DNA from: Candidatus Iainarchaeum sp.
GTDB taxonomy: Archaea > Iainarchaeota > Iainarchaeia > Iainarchaeales > JAGHAR01
Direction: 5' to 3'
DNA: 9,647 nt
Assembly: GCA_021161405.1 (NCBI GenBank)
Contig: JAGHAR010000010.1
Span: forward strand, 1 to 9,647
Position numbers and translations under genes: made by a program. Positions 1-6,387 of this stretch are shown piece after piece. Below the pieces are notes generated by a model. The model was not told where the DNA came from and did not search any database. It saw only the letters and a program-made list of their open reading frames with translations. Numbering within the stretch: the stretch's first letter is position 1; every line of letters starts with the position of its first letter.

Positions 1-497
1 AAAATTTCTTTTTTGAATGCTGCAGCATATGAACCTATAAAATCCACACTGCCCTTTTTCCTTTGTTCAGAAAGCATCTTTGCGTATCTATATTCTATCT
101 CTATTTGCGAGAATTTCGCAACAGTGCTCTTTTGCTTTGTTTTGTACGCTCCTTGCACGCCTATTGCTTTACCTTCTTCTATTTGTTTGGTAATTTCCTC
201 CAAAAAGTTTTCTTTTGCAACACAATCCGCATCAACAAAAACGATAATTTCTCCTTTAGCTTTTCTAGCACCTATATTGCGTGCTCTCGCTGGCCCAGAA
301 TTTTCTTTCAAGCTTATTAATTTTACTTCCTTGTGTCTCTTTGCAATTTTTTTTACAATTTCTGCAGTGTTATCGCTACTTGCATCATCTACAACTATTA
401 TTTCCTTTGCCTTTTTTGTTTGTTTAAGCAAGGAATTTATACAATCTGCAATTGTTTTTTCAGCATTATATGCCGGAACTACAATACTTATATCCAT
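1..497 (-). CDS. Family 2 glycosyltransferase, N-terminal part (runs off the left edge)
   Basis: The first 165 codons of a GT-A fold glycosyltransferase are visible. It would transfer a sugar from a nucleotide donor to a growing glycan or lipid-linked acceptor at the cytoplasmic face of the membrane. The start MDISIVVPAYNAEKT is the canonical GT2 opening strand. The nucleotide-binding VVDDAS lies at residues 35-40, the NSGPARARN segment at 66-74, and the metal-binding DxD is D89-A-D91. The C-terminal half, including any membrane segments, lies outside the window, so acceptor and donor cannot be inferred. Its ATG lies inside the 3' end of the upstream radical SAM gene (32 bp overlap, different frame), with only a weak AGGG upstream, so translational coupling is likely. 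It is the last visible gene of the rmlB-rmlA-radical SAM operon. The family is certain; the substrate is unknown. Confidence 0.93.
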   Translation of the reverse strand, partial: MDISIVVPAYNAEKTIADCINSLLKQTKKAKEIIVVDDASSDNTAEIVKKIAKRHKEVKLISLKENSGPARARNIGARKAKGEIIVFVDADCVAKENFLEEITKQIEEGKAIGVQGAYKTKQKSTVAKFSQIEIEYRYAKMLSEQRKKGSVDFIGSYAAAFKKEI

Positions 498-1941
498 ATC
501 CAGCCCTATTTAAATGTTTCAAGAATGTTTTAGCAGCTTTAAAAATTCTAATTGCTTCGCTCGGCTTTGTAACTGCCTGCAACAATTTTTTGGCAATGTA
601 TTTCGGCCTAAGATAGAATTCCCTCCTAGCTATGTCACACCATGCAACCAATTCCTCGTTGCTCAGCCACGGCCTAGAAACTATTGTTCGGTGCATTCCC
701 TCGCTATCAAGCCATTCCGCAAAATTATTTGTAATCAGATATCCTTTTCTGCGGAAAAATTCATATGCTTCAGTGCCGGGATAAACCATTATTGGGAAGA
801 ATTGTACAGTGTCGGGCTCTAACTCCTTTGCTAATTTTATCGTTTCTTTTATGGTATCTATTGTTTCGCCTTGGTTCCCTATCATAAAGCAGCCATGCAC
901 CAATATACCTGCTTTCTTAGCTGCCCTCATAAATTTCTTTATCTGCTCAACAGTAATTCCTTTCCTTATATTATTCAGAATTTTCTGGTTTGCGCTCTCA
1001 AAACCAACGCAGAGCAATCTGCAGTTTGCCTTTTTCATTTCCTTCAGTGTTTTATAATCAACATCCGCTCTTGAATTTGCGCTCCAGCTTATTTTTATCT
1101 TTCTCTTTACCAACTCTCTTGAGAATCGCCTTACGCGTTCTCTGTCAGCAGTGAAGGTGTCGTCCTCTATGAATATTTCCTTCACATCCTTGAAGTTTTG
1201 GATTATGAATTCGAATTCATCTGCAATATTTTCAATACTTCTTTTCCTGTAGTTATGGCCTGTCATAGTTTGTGGCCAAACGCAAAATGTGCATCTGTAT
1301 GGACAGCCTCTACCACTTAAAATTGTAACTTCCGGCCATAGGTTAGCGGCATAAAAATAATTCTTATAGTTTAAATGCTTCAGATAGACCTCGCTTACGA
1401 AAGGCAATTCATCCAAATTTTCAATCAGCGGCATATCTTTGTTATGCAGAATTCTGTTCCCTTTTCTATAGGTAATACCTCTTACCTTTGCCAAATTTGG
1501 CTTTCTCTTTTCCAATTCCTCTGCTAAATCTCTAACAATATAGTCGTATTCATGCCTTGCAACCGCATCAAGCTTTTTGCTTAACTTTAAGGTTTCTTTT
1601 GGCAGCGCACTCACATGCGGCCCAACAAGTAGTGTAAAGGCATTCGTTTCTTTTTTTATTTCTTCAGCTATTTTTACATCCACATTAATTGTAGGTGTGC
1701 TTGCATCTATAACAACAAGCCCGGCTCTAAATTTCTTTGCAATTTTTACAACCTCTGCAACGGTTAGATTTTCTGCAGGCGAATCTACCAGCTTTACCTT
1801 GTGCCCTTCTCTTTCCACAACACCTGTAGTATATGCTAACCAGATTGGATAGTAGAGAGTTCCGCCTTTGCTTACCGCAGGACTTCTGGAGCTTCTGCTA
1901 AATTTTGGCAAGAAAGGCGGATTAAGCATTAAGATGCGCAT
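466..1941 (-). CDS. Cobalamin-binding-type (class B) radical SAM protein
   Basis: This 491-residue protein has the two-domain layout of BchE-like radical SAM enzymes. Residues 1-150 form a Rossmann-like B12-binding-type domain (MRILMLNPP start, VGPHVSALP at 106-114, RHEYDY at 129-134). There is no DxHxxG cobalamin-ligand motif, which is common in this group. The radical SAM barrel follows, with the 4Fe-4S/SAM motif C213xxxC217xxC220 after SGRGCPYR, IEDDTF at 258-263, and HGCFMIGNQGET further on. The C-terminal tail (DSEGMHRT, SRPWLSNEEL, ARREFYLRP) is typical of archaeal and bacterial homologues found near sugar clusters. Members catalyse radical methylation, cyclisation or similar chemistry; the substrate here is unknown, and sugar or lipid tailoring is inferred from context. 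The ATG is preceded by GAGGG at a 6-nt spacing. It lies 49 bp after rmlA, and its 3' end overlaps the next glycosyltransferase. Confidence 0.9.
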   Translation of the reverse strand: MRILMLNPPFLPKFSRSSRSPAVSKGGTLYYPIWLAYTTGVVEREGHKVKLVDSPAENLTVAEVVKIAKKFRAGLVVIDASTPTINVDVKIAEEIKKETNAFTLLVGPHVSALPKETLKLSKKLDAVARHEYDYIVRDLAEELEKRKPNLAKVRGITYRKGNRILHNKDMPLIENLDELPFVSEVYLKHLNYKNYFYAANLWPEVTILSGRGCPYRCTFCVWPQTMTGHNYRKRSIENIADEFEFIIQNFKDVKEIFIEDDTFTADRERVRRFSRELVKRKIKISWSANSRADVDYKTLKEMKKANCRLLCVGFESANQKILNNIRKGITVEQIKKFMRAAKKAGILVHGCFMIGNQGETIDTIKETIKLAKELEPDTVQFFPIMVYPGTEAYEFFRRKGYLITNNFAEWLDSEGMHRTIVSRPWLSNEELVAWCDIARREFYLRPKYIAKKLLQAVTKPSEAIRIFKAAKTFLKHLNRAGYGYKYCSSGI

Positions 1942-1962
1942 TTCATTCCCTCGATTTTCCTC

Positions 1963-1968
1963 CTATAA
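1963..1968 (-). promoter_or_regulatory. Possible secondary TATA box before the radical SAM gene
   Basis: TTATAG on the minus strand is centred about 24.5 bp before the ATG at 1941, in the 49-bp gap after rmlA. It could give an internal promoter. However, the same gap also carries GAGGG (1948-1952) at 6 nt from the start, which is enough for operon translation, so the box may be chance in AT-rich sequence. Confidence 0.3.
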
Positions 1969-1990
1969 TTTGTAGAATTTTTCTTTTTTA

Positions 1991-2752
1991 TTAAGGCATA
2001 TGTTTCCAGAATTCTTCTTCATACTCCTGCTTTTCAATTATCTTTTTTGCCTCAATGTTTGCTCTGTGCAAATCTTCGAAGTCGCCAGCATCGAGCCACT
2101 TACCTTTGAGCATGCTTGCTTTTAGAGTTCCTCTTCGTATATATTCGTTGTTAACATCTGTTATCTCTGTTTCTCCTCTTTGCGATGGTTTTAGTGTTTC
2201 AATTATATCGAACACACCCGGAGTGTACATGTAAATTCCTATTGAAATTAAGGTCGAAGGTGGCTCTTTAGGTTTTTCAACGAGTTTTACTACTCTGTCC
2301 CCTTCCATTATTGCAACACCACTCTTTTTTGCTTCTTCCACAGTGCCTTTATAGAGCATTATCCTTGCCTCCTCGCTGCCTTTTTCAAATTCCTCTGCAT
2401 ATTTCCTTAAACTTTCAAAGATTATGTTGTCGCCATTTATTGAAATAAACTTATCGTTGCCAACAAATTCCTTTGCTAAATAGATTGCCGAAGGAATTCC
2501 AGAAGCTTCATCCTGAACGCGGTATGTAAACTTAACCCCGAAATCTTTGCCTGAGCCGAGCAGAGAAAATATTGCTCCCGCATGATAAGTGCCCGTTATT
2601 ACCATTATTTCCTTTATTCCCGCGCTTTTTAAAGCAGCTATCGGATAGTATATCATCGGTTTGTTGTATATCGGCAAGAGATGTTTGTTTGTAACTTTTG
2701 TTAAAGGCATTAGCCGTGAGCCAGTACCTCCTGCTAATATTACTCCCTTCAT
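1991..2752 (-). CDS. rmlA: Glucose-1-phosphate thymidylyltransferase (RmlA, short form)
   Basis: It makes dTDP-glucose and pyrophosphate from dTTP and glucose 1-phosphate in the cytoplasm, the first step toward dTDP-rhamnose and other dTDP-6-deoxysugars. The 253-residue sequence opens with the nucleotidyltransferase signature GGTGSRL (8-14), with K23 in NKHLLPIYNKPMIYYP, then metal-binding D108 in NGDN, E159-K160 (VEKPKEPP), and the C-terminal metal site D221 in KWLDAGDFEDL. It is shorter than the roughly 290-residue bacterial enzymes, matching short forms that lack the C-terminal extension. One deviation is GIPSAI at 85-90 where GLAQAL/F is usual, so another sugar phosphate or nucleotide is possible. 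The ATG overlaps the last stop of rmlB as ATGA, and a strong GGAGGTGAT site sits 5 nt upstream, so the two genes are co-translated. The stop is TAA. Confidence 0.93.
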   Translation of the reverse strand: MKGVILAGGTGSRLMPLTKVTNKHLLPIYNKPMIYYPIAALKSAGIKEIMVITGTYHAGAIFSLLGSGKDFGVKFTYRVQDEASGIPSAIYLAKEFVGNDKFISINGDNIIFESLRKYAEEFEKGSEEARIMLYKGTVEEAKKSGVAIMEGDRVVKLVEKPKEPPSTLISIGIYMYTPGVFDIIETLKPSQRGETEITDVNNEYIRRGTLKASMLKGKWLDAGDFEDLHRANIEAKKIIEKQEYEEEFWKHMP

Positions 2753-3756
2753 CTTTTATCACCTCCGATTGCTTTTTCTTTTAGAGGCCTCCACCATTGC
2801 TCGTTCTCTTTATACCATTTTACTGTTTCTTTTAGTGCTGAATCAAAACTATGCTCTGGTTTCCACCCCAAATTTCTGATTTTTGTAGAATCTAAAGAAT
2901 ACCTCAAATCATGTCATGGCCTGTCCTTAACAAAGTTTATCATCTCCTCGCCAAAATTGAATTCTGCAAGAATTTTTTTTGTTAATTCCAAATTAGTTAG
3001 CTTATGGCTAGAGCCGATATTATATATTTCTCCGCTTTTGCCCTTTCTCAGCACAAGATCAATCGCTTTACAGTTGTCAATCACGTACAGCCATTCTCTA
3101 ATATTTTGACCTGTGCCATACAATGGAACCTTCTTGCCGTCAATCAAATTCGTAATAAACAGTGGAATAACTTTTTCGGGAAATTGATAAGGGCCAAAAT
3201 TATTGCTGCTCCTTGTTACAACAACATCGAGATTGTGGGTATTAAAATAGCTCAATGCTAACAGATCCGCAGCTGCTTTTGTCGCTGAATAGGGATTTCT
3301 CGGCTTTAATGGCCAATCTTCTTTGGCGGAGCCTTTAGCAATACTTCCATAAACTTCATCTGTGCCGATCTGCAAAAATCTAATTTTTTTGCCTTTTTCT
3401 TTTTCAGTTTTAGCAGCATCCAAAAGCGTTAGTGTGCCTTCAACATTTGTTCTAACAAATTCTCTCGCATGGAGGATAGCTCTATCAACATGGCTTTCCG
3501 CAGCAAAGTTAATTACAGCGTCAGAGCCAGCGATTGCTTCTCTAACAATATTTTCATCGCATATATCTCCGTGAAAGAATTGGTATCTCTCCTTAAATTT
3601 TTCTTCAACATCTTGTAAATTTTCCCTTCTGCCCGCGTAAGTCAATTTATCCAAATTCGCAATCTCCAAATCAGCATAGCTGTTTAGCATATATCTGATA
3701 AAATTAGAGCCAATAAATCCGCAGCCGCCAGTTACTAGAATTTTTTTTATTTCCAT
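2749..3756 (-). CDS. rmlB: dTDP-glucose 4,6-dehydratase (RmlB) interrupted by one in-frame TGA
   Basis: RmlB converts dTDP-glucose to dTDP-4-keto-6-deoxyglucose using bound NAD+. Visible features are the Rossmann loop GGCGFIGS (10-17), FAAESHVDRAI (84-94), the catalytic TDE triad T132-D133-E134 (GTDEVYG), the YxxxK pair Y156 and K160, and SSNNFGPYQFPEK (183-195). The reading frame stops at a TGA (2914-2916) exactly where the conserved Gly of DRPGHD belongs (codon 281). Beyond it the same frame resumes as a perfect RmlB C-terminus (HDLRYSLDSTKI, LGWKPEHSF, VKWYKEN) for 54 residues, ending at a TGA that overlaps the rmlA start. Total length would be 335 residues, normal for the family. A single GGA-to-TGA change explains it; no other lesion is visible. 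The truncated 280-residue product would lack the end of the sugar-nucleotide-binding domain. The ATG has a TATA-like box about 25 bp upstream and no ribosome binding site, so a leaderless mRNA is likely. Confidence 0.9.
2758..2766 (-). promoter_or_regulatory. Strong Shine-Dalgarno site of rmlA
   Basis: The minus strand reads GGAGGTGAT, then 5 nt, then ATG (2752). It is embedded in the last codons of rmlB (I-G-G-D-K-R). This is a full-length match to the usual 16S rRNA 3' end and fixes the rmlA start. It shows that internal operon genes here use leadered initiation. Confidence 0.85.
2914..2916 (-). other. In-frame TGA at the conserved Gly codon of rmlB
   Basis: On the minus strand the codons read GAC AGG CCA TGA CAT GAT, that is D-R-P-stop-H-D, where RmlB proteins have DRPGHD. 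The frame stays open and homologous on both sides. The stop is followed by C, a context known for leaky termination. ATGs near the stop (ATG ACA TGA and ATG ATT TGA) are out of frame and lead nowhere, so re-initiation of the tail is not supported. It may be a sequencing error, a real nonsense mutation, or readthrough. Confidence 0.95.
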
Positions 3757-3776
3757 ATTAAAACCACACAGAATAG

Positions 3777-3784
3777 TTTATAAA
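3777..3784 (-). promoter_or_regulatory. TATA box of rmlB (leaderless-type promoter)
   Basis: The palindrome TTTATAAA is centred about 24.5 bp upstream of the rmlB ATG (3756). No Shine-Dalgarno sequence lies between box and start. This spacing places transcription initiation at or just before the A of ATG. It would start the rmlB-rmlA-radical SAM-GT2 operon separately from the SDR gene upstream. Confidence 0.6.
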
Positions 3785-3807
3785 TTGCTTTGCGTACAAA
3801 AGCAGAA

Positions 3808-4728
3808 TTATCTCTTGCTAGGCAACAATCCTTCTAAAAAGAGTGTTTCAGCAATTCCCTTTCTCAGCGTATATTTTGGCTTCCATTTCAGAATCCTTTT
3901 TGCCTTTGCTATGCTTATCTTTGGTTCTTTCTTAGCAGGAACATCGAAAAATTCAATTTTTATTTTTCTTCCAGTGAGGTCTTCCGCAATCTTTACAGGT
4001 TCTATTATCTTTTCCTTCCTGCTGGAAGCTATGTTAAATACATCTCCTCTTTTGATGCTTTCTATCTTTGAAACTATCTTTTCTATTGCTGAGATGACAT
4101 CCTTGACATAGATAAAATCTCTTTTGTCTTTCCCTTTGTTGCTTAATTGTAGCACGCGGTTGTATTTTAATGCCCTTATTATATTTGGCATCAATCTTGT
4201 TTCGCTTCTATCAAAAGCTCCGTAAACATTGGAAAACCTTAGTATAACAGCATTTAATGAATAATTATCAGCAAAACTTTCAATAAGCTTTTCAGCAATT
4301 ATTTTCGAATTTGCGTAGATTGTTCCTCCTTTTAAAGGGCTTCTTTCAGTTGCCTTGTTTTGGCTTCCATAAACCTTGCAGCTTGATGCAAATACAAATT
4401 TCATATTATTCCTTCTGGCCAACTCTAGCAAATTTGCCGTGCCAAGAACGTTTGTTTCTATTGCATCTAATGGCCTTTCGTTACATTCCTTTATATCGCT
4501 CATAGCTGCGAGATGTAGAATTATGTCTTCCTCGCTAAGGTTCAATCTTTTTTCCAATTTTAGTAAGGAGTTTATCCTTCTAATGTCCGCTCTTGTTACT
4601 CTGCCTCTGAAATCATAAATCGGCCTTATTCTCTTTCTAGAAAGTGCGATGATATCTAACTCTCCGTTAAACCTTCTGCAAAACCAGCTTCCTATAAAAC
4701 CGCTAGCTCCAGTTACAATAACTTTCAT
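3808..4728 (-). CDS. Extended SDR-family nucleotide-sugar epimerase/dehydratase/reductase
   Basis: This 306-residue NAD(P)-dependent enzyme belongs to the extended short-chain dehydrogenase family acting on nucleotide sugars. The dinucleotide loop is GASGFIGS (7-14), the LHLAAMSD strand lies at 71-78, the active-site Ser is S116 (ASSCKVYG), and the catalytic pair is Y138 and K142 (YANSK). RFSNVYG and DFIYVKDV are family landmarks of the substrate-binding half. It could be a 4-epimerase or a reductase acting on the 4-keto sugar made by the neighbouring RmlB, but no residue decides this; it does not look like a classic RmlD, which starts with GxNGQLG. It lacks a Shine-Dalgarno site. A TTTAAA box about 28.5 bp upstream of the ATG is shared with the divergent PAP2 gene. 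The stop (TAA) lies 51 bp before the rmlB start. Confidence 0.88.
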   Translation of the reverse strand: MKVIVTGASGFIGSWFCRRFNGELDIIALSRKRIRPIYDFRGRVTRADIRRINSLLKLEKRLNLSEEDIILHLAAMSDIKECNERPLDAIETNVLGTANLLELARRNNMKFVFASSCKVYGSQNKATERSPLKGGTIYANSKIIAEKLIESFADNYSLNAVILRFSNVYGAFDRSETRLMPNIIRALKYNRVLQLSNKGKDKRDFIYVKDVISAIEKIVSKIESIKRGDVFNIASSRKEKIIEPVKIAEDLTGRKIKIEFFDVPAKKEPKISIAKAKRILKWKPKYTLRKGIAETLFLEGLLPSKR

Positions 4729-4753
4729 TTAAAATTTATGCGCAAGAAAAAGA

Positions 4754-4759
4754 TTTAAA
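4754..4759. promoter_or_regulatory. Shared palindromic TATA box between SDR and PAP2 genes
   Basis: TTTAAA reads the same on both strands. It is centred 24.5 bp upstream of the plus-strand ATG (4781) and 28.5 bp upstream of the minus-strand ATG (4728). The plus side is preceded by a purine-rich AAGAAAAAGA, a good candidate BRE; the minus side (GCAGCGTTTC) is poorer, so the PAP2 direction is predicted to be stronger. Neither gene has a ribosome binding site, fitting leaderless mRNAs. Confidence 0.55.
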
Positions 4760-4780
4760 GAAACGCTGCGTAGGGATAAT

Positions 4781-5386
4781 ATGCAGAATAGTGTCCAAAA
4801 AGCAGCGCCGTTGTTTATATGTTTAATTTTATTTATTACAGTGCTTGTTGCTGTAGAAAGTGGTCTGTTTACAGATGTGGATATTGCTGTAAATAATTTT
4901 TTCGCATCTTATCAAGATTCCAGAGCGTTTTACTTGGGAATGTTGTTCATTACGCTGTTGAGCTCACCTCTCGCACTCTTACTTTTTAGCGTTGTAATTT
5001 TTATTATTTTAATTCAGCTTGGGATGAAACGTCCAGCAATTCTTTTTGCATTTAGCGTTTCAATTGCATTCCTAACTGAAACGTTTTTGAAGATTACAGT
5101 TAACAGAGCTAGGCCAGAAAATGCAGTGCTATATTCTATTACAAGCAGTTTTCCAAGCGGTCATGCAACAGTTTCAACGGCTTTTTTTGCTGCTTTGCTT
5201 TTTATACTACAAAACCATAAACTATTAAGCAAAAACATGAAAAAAGCACTCTTGTTTGTGTTTTCATTGATTATACTTTTAATCTGCCTCAGCAGATTGT
5301 TCTTCCATATGCACTGGCTAAGCGATATAATAGCAGGCATACTCCTTGGCTTAACCGTTGCTTTTGCTTTTAGATATAAGCTATAG
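4781..5386 (+). CDS. PAP2-family membrane phosphatase (polyprenyl/phospholipid diphosphate phosphatase)
   Basis: This 201-residue integral membrane protein removes a phosphate from lipid phosphates or diphosphates; in a glycan locus a likely job is recycling of the polyprenyl diphosphate carrier (inference). All three phosphatase motifs are intact: KX6RP is K104 to R111-P112, PSGH is 125-128 (H128), and SRX5HX3D is S171-R172, H178 and D182. About six hydrophobic segments lie near residues 10-25, 50-78 (long, perhaps two), 85-103, 129-144, 155-171 and 181-198, placing the motifs on the outer face as in PAP2 enzymes. It is the only complete plus-strand gene. It is divergent from the SDR gene with a 52-bp gap, and convergent with the next glycosyltransferase with only 5 bp between their stops. 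The start has no Shine-Dalgarno site but a TATA box about 25 bp upstream. Confidence 0.92.
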   Translation: MQNSVQKAAPLFICLILFITVLVAVESGLFTDVDIAVNNFFASYQDSRAFYLGMLFITLLSSPLALLLFSVVIFIILIQLGMKRPAILFAFSVSIAFLTETFLKITVNRARPENAVLYSITSSFPSGHATVSTAFFAALLFILQNHKLLSKNMKKALLFVFSLIILLICLSRLFFHMHWLSDIIAGILLGLTVAFAFRYKL

Positions 5387-5389
5387 CTT
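5378..5389. repeat. 12-bp perfect palindrome across the convergent gene ends
   Basis: AAGCTATAGCTT covers the PAP2 stop codon and ends 2 bp before the stop of the convergent glycosyltransferase. It is flanked by a second imperfect pair, GATATA (5373-5378) and TATATC (5393-5398). No T-run follows on either strand, so a classic archaeal terminator is not shown. It may be chance in AT-rich DNA. Confidence 0.4.
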
Positions 5390-5391
5390 TC

Positions 5392-6288
5392 CTATATCAA
5401 TAATTTCCCGAATTTCAAACTTGCTTTTAAGCGGATTAATTTTACTGCAATAACATAGAGAATTCCAAGCAGTACTATTATTAGTGCATGAAGAGGGCTT
5501 TTATTTTCAATAAACACTATGCCACGCGGCGAACTTAAAGCCAGCTTTCCTTTGCTATGCCACAAGCCAGTTGCTCTCTTAAAATCCTCTGCTGGATCAA
5601 TTAAAAACCCAAACTTTACTCTCAGAAATTCTGCAGCAAGCTTTGGGTGTTTCTTATAGAGGAGAACATCGTTCTCATGATACTTTAACCTTTTCCATAC
5701 ATATTTTAGAATCTGTAAGATTCCTTTTGGTATAATCTCTTTGTGATCATGTATGTAAAGGGGTTTTATCTTTACAAACTTGTAGCCGAGTTCCATTATT
5801 TTAAATGTTAGATCTGTATCCTCTCTAAAATAAAAATAATCCTCATCGTAGCCGCCTACTTTAAGCAATAATTTTCTCCTAAAAGCGGTGCTTGTTCCGC
5901 CATAGCCGCCATAACCAGAAACAACACCTACTTTAGGATCAGCAAAAGGTTTTACCATTTCCCTTAGCCAATTTTTATAGGGGATGCAATCATGGTCCAT
6001 ATTTACAACAATCTCGTAGCGTGCCTTTTTGATACCAGCATTCCTTGCTTTTGTCACTCCCTTATTTTTTCTGAAATTTATAAATTTAATCAGCTTTTTT
6101 GCTTTTTTGTTACTCTTCAAAAAATCTTCCACAAGTTCAGCGGTGTTATCTTTGCTTCCATCGTTCACAACAATAACTTCATAGCGAGCAGGATAATCCA
6201 ATCTTAGCATTCCTCTTAGAACCCTTATCAGAGTTTGCCCGCCGTTGTAAGTAGCAACAACTATGCTGACATTTGGAAATTTTTTCAT
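5392..6288 (-). CDS. Family 2 glycosyltransferase with C-terminal membrane segment
   Basis: This GT-A fold enzyme of 298 residues is counted from MKKFPNVSIVVATYN. The nucleotide-binding strand is VIVVNDGSKDN (38-48), NKGVTKARNAG lies at 75-85, the metal-binding DxD is D98-H-D100 in NMDHDC, and the acceptor-side acidic motif is FREDTDL (154-160). A hydrophobic helix at about 266-284 would anchor it to the membrane. It probably adds a sugar to a lipid- or protein-linked glycan; donor and acceptor are unknown. A longer reading frame starts at 6357, but its extra 23 residues (MPLLCFLPSTPIKN...) do not fit the family and overlap a stretch of T-tracts. ATG 6288 has an A/T-rich TATA-like element about 26 bp upstream. 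It is convergent with PAP2. The second GT2 at the left edge is similar in its N-terminal motifs. Confidence 0.9.
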   Translation of the reverse strand: MKKFPNVSIVVATYNGGQTLIRVLRGMLRLDYPARYEVIVVNDGSKDNTAELVEDFLKSNKKAKKLIKFINFRKNKGVTKARNAGIKKARYEIVVNMDHDCIPYKNWLREMVKPFADPKVGVVSGYGGYGGTSTAFRRKLLLKVGGYDEDYFYFREDTDLTFKIMELGYKFVKIKPLYIHDHKEIIPKGILQILKYVWKRLKYHENDVLLYKKHPKLAAEFLRVKFGFLIDPAEDFKRATGLWHSKGKLALSSPRGIVFIENKSPLHALIIVLLGILYVIAVKLIRLKASLKFGKLLI

Positions 6289-6310
6289 AGTTAATTTTTT
6301 ATAGCACTTT

Positions 6311-6317
6311 ATTTTAT
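6311..6317 (-). promoter_or_regulatory. Weak TATA-like element before the GT2 start at 6288
   Basis: ATAAAAT on the minus strand, within AATAAAATAAAG, is centred about 26 bp upstream of the ATG at 6288. No Shine-Dalgarno site precedes that ATG. The region is very A/T-rich, and another TATAAA (6298-6303) lies only about 12 bp upstream, so the assignment is uncertain. Confidence 0.35.
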
Positions 6318-6337
6318 TTTTTATTGGTGTAGATGGC

Positions 6338-6376
6338 AAAAAACATAAGAGCGGCAAAAGAGCAGGCCAAAACGAA
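6338..6376 (-). terminator. Possible T-tract terminator after the unknown gene
   Basis: Reading the minus strand just past the TAG at 6388, three T-tracts (TTTT, TTTT, TTTTTT) appear, preceded by a small GGCC/GGCC inverted repeat with an 8-nt loop. Archaeal RNA polymerase ends on U-runs, so this could end transcription of the upstream gene and supports a separate promoter for the GT2 gene. The tracts are short and the call is weak. Confidence 0.3.
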
Positions 6377-6387
6377 GGCCACGCTAG

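Noticed and set aside
13..2879. Plus-strand open frames opposite the left-hand genes (for example 13-513, 514-822, 1577-1852)
   Set aside because: They are rich in Phe, Ser, Ile and Cys, as expected for antisense readings of AT-rich Lys/Glu-rich genes, and have no domain motifs. The minus-strand genes in the same places have full family signatures.
2914..2916. UGA reassigned to glycine (as in some candidate bacterial phyla)
   Set aside because: Only one in-frame TGA appears at a Gly position in about 9.6 kb of coding sequence, whereas genes in recoded genomes use it often. TGA also seems to be a true terminator at 2749-2751 and 8372-8374, where proteins end at family-typical positions next to the following gene.
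6289..6357. 23-residue N-terminal extension of the GT2 protein (MPLLCFLPSTPIKN...)
   Set aside because: It precedes the canonical FPNVSIVVATYN start, has no family resemblance, and lies in A/T-rich sequence with promoter-like and T-tract features.
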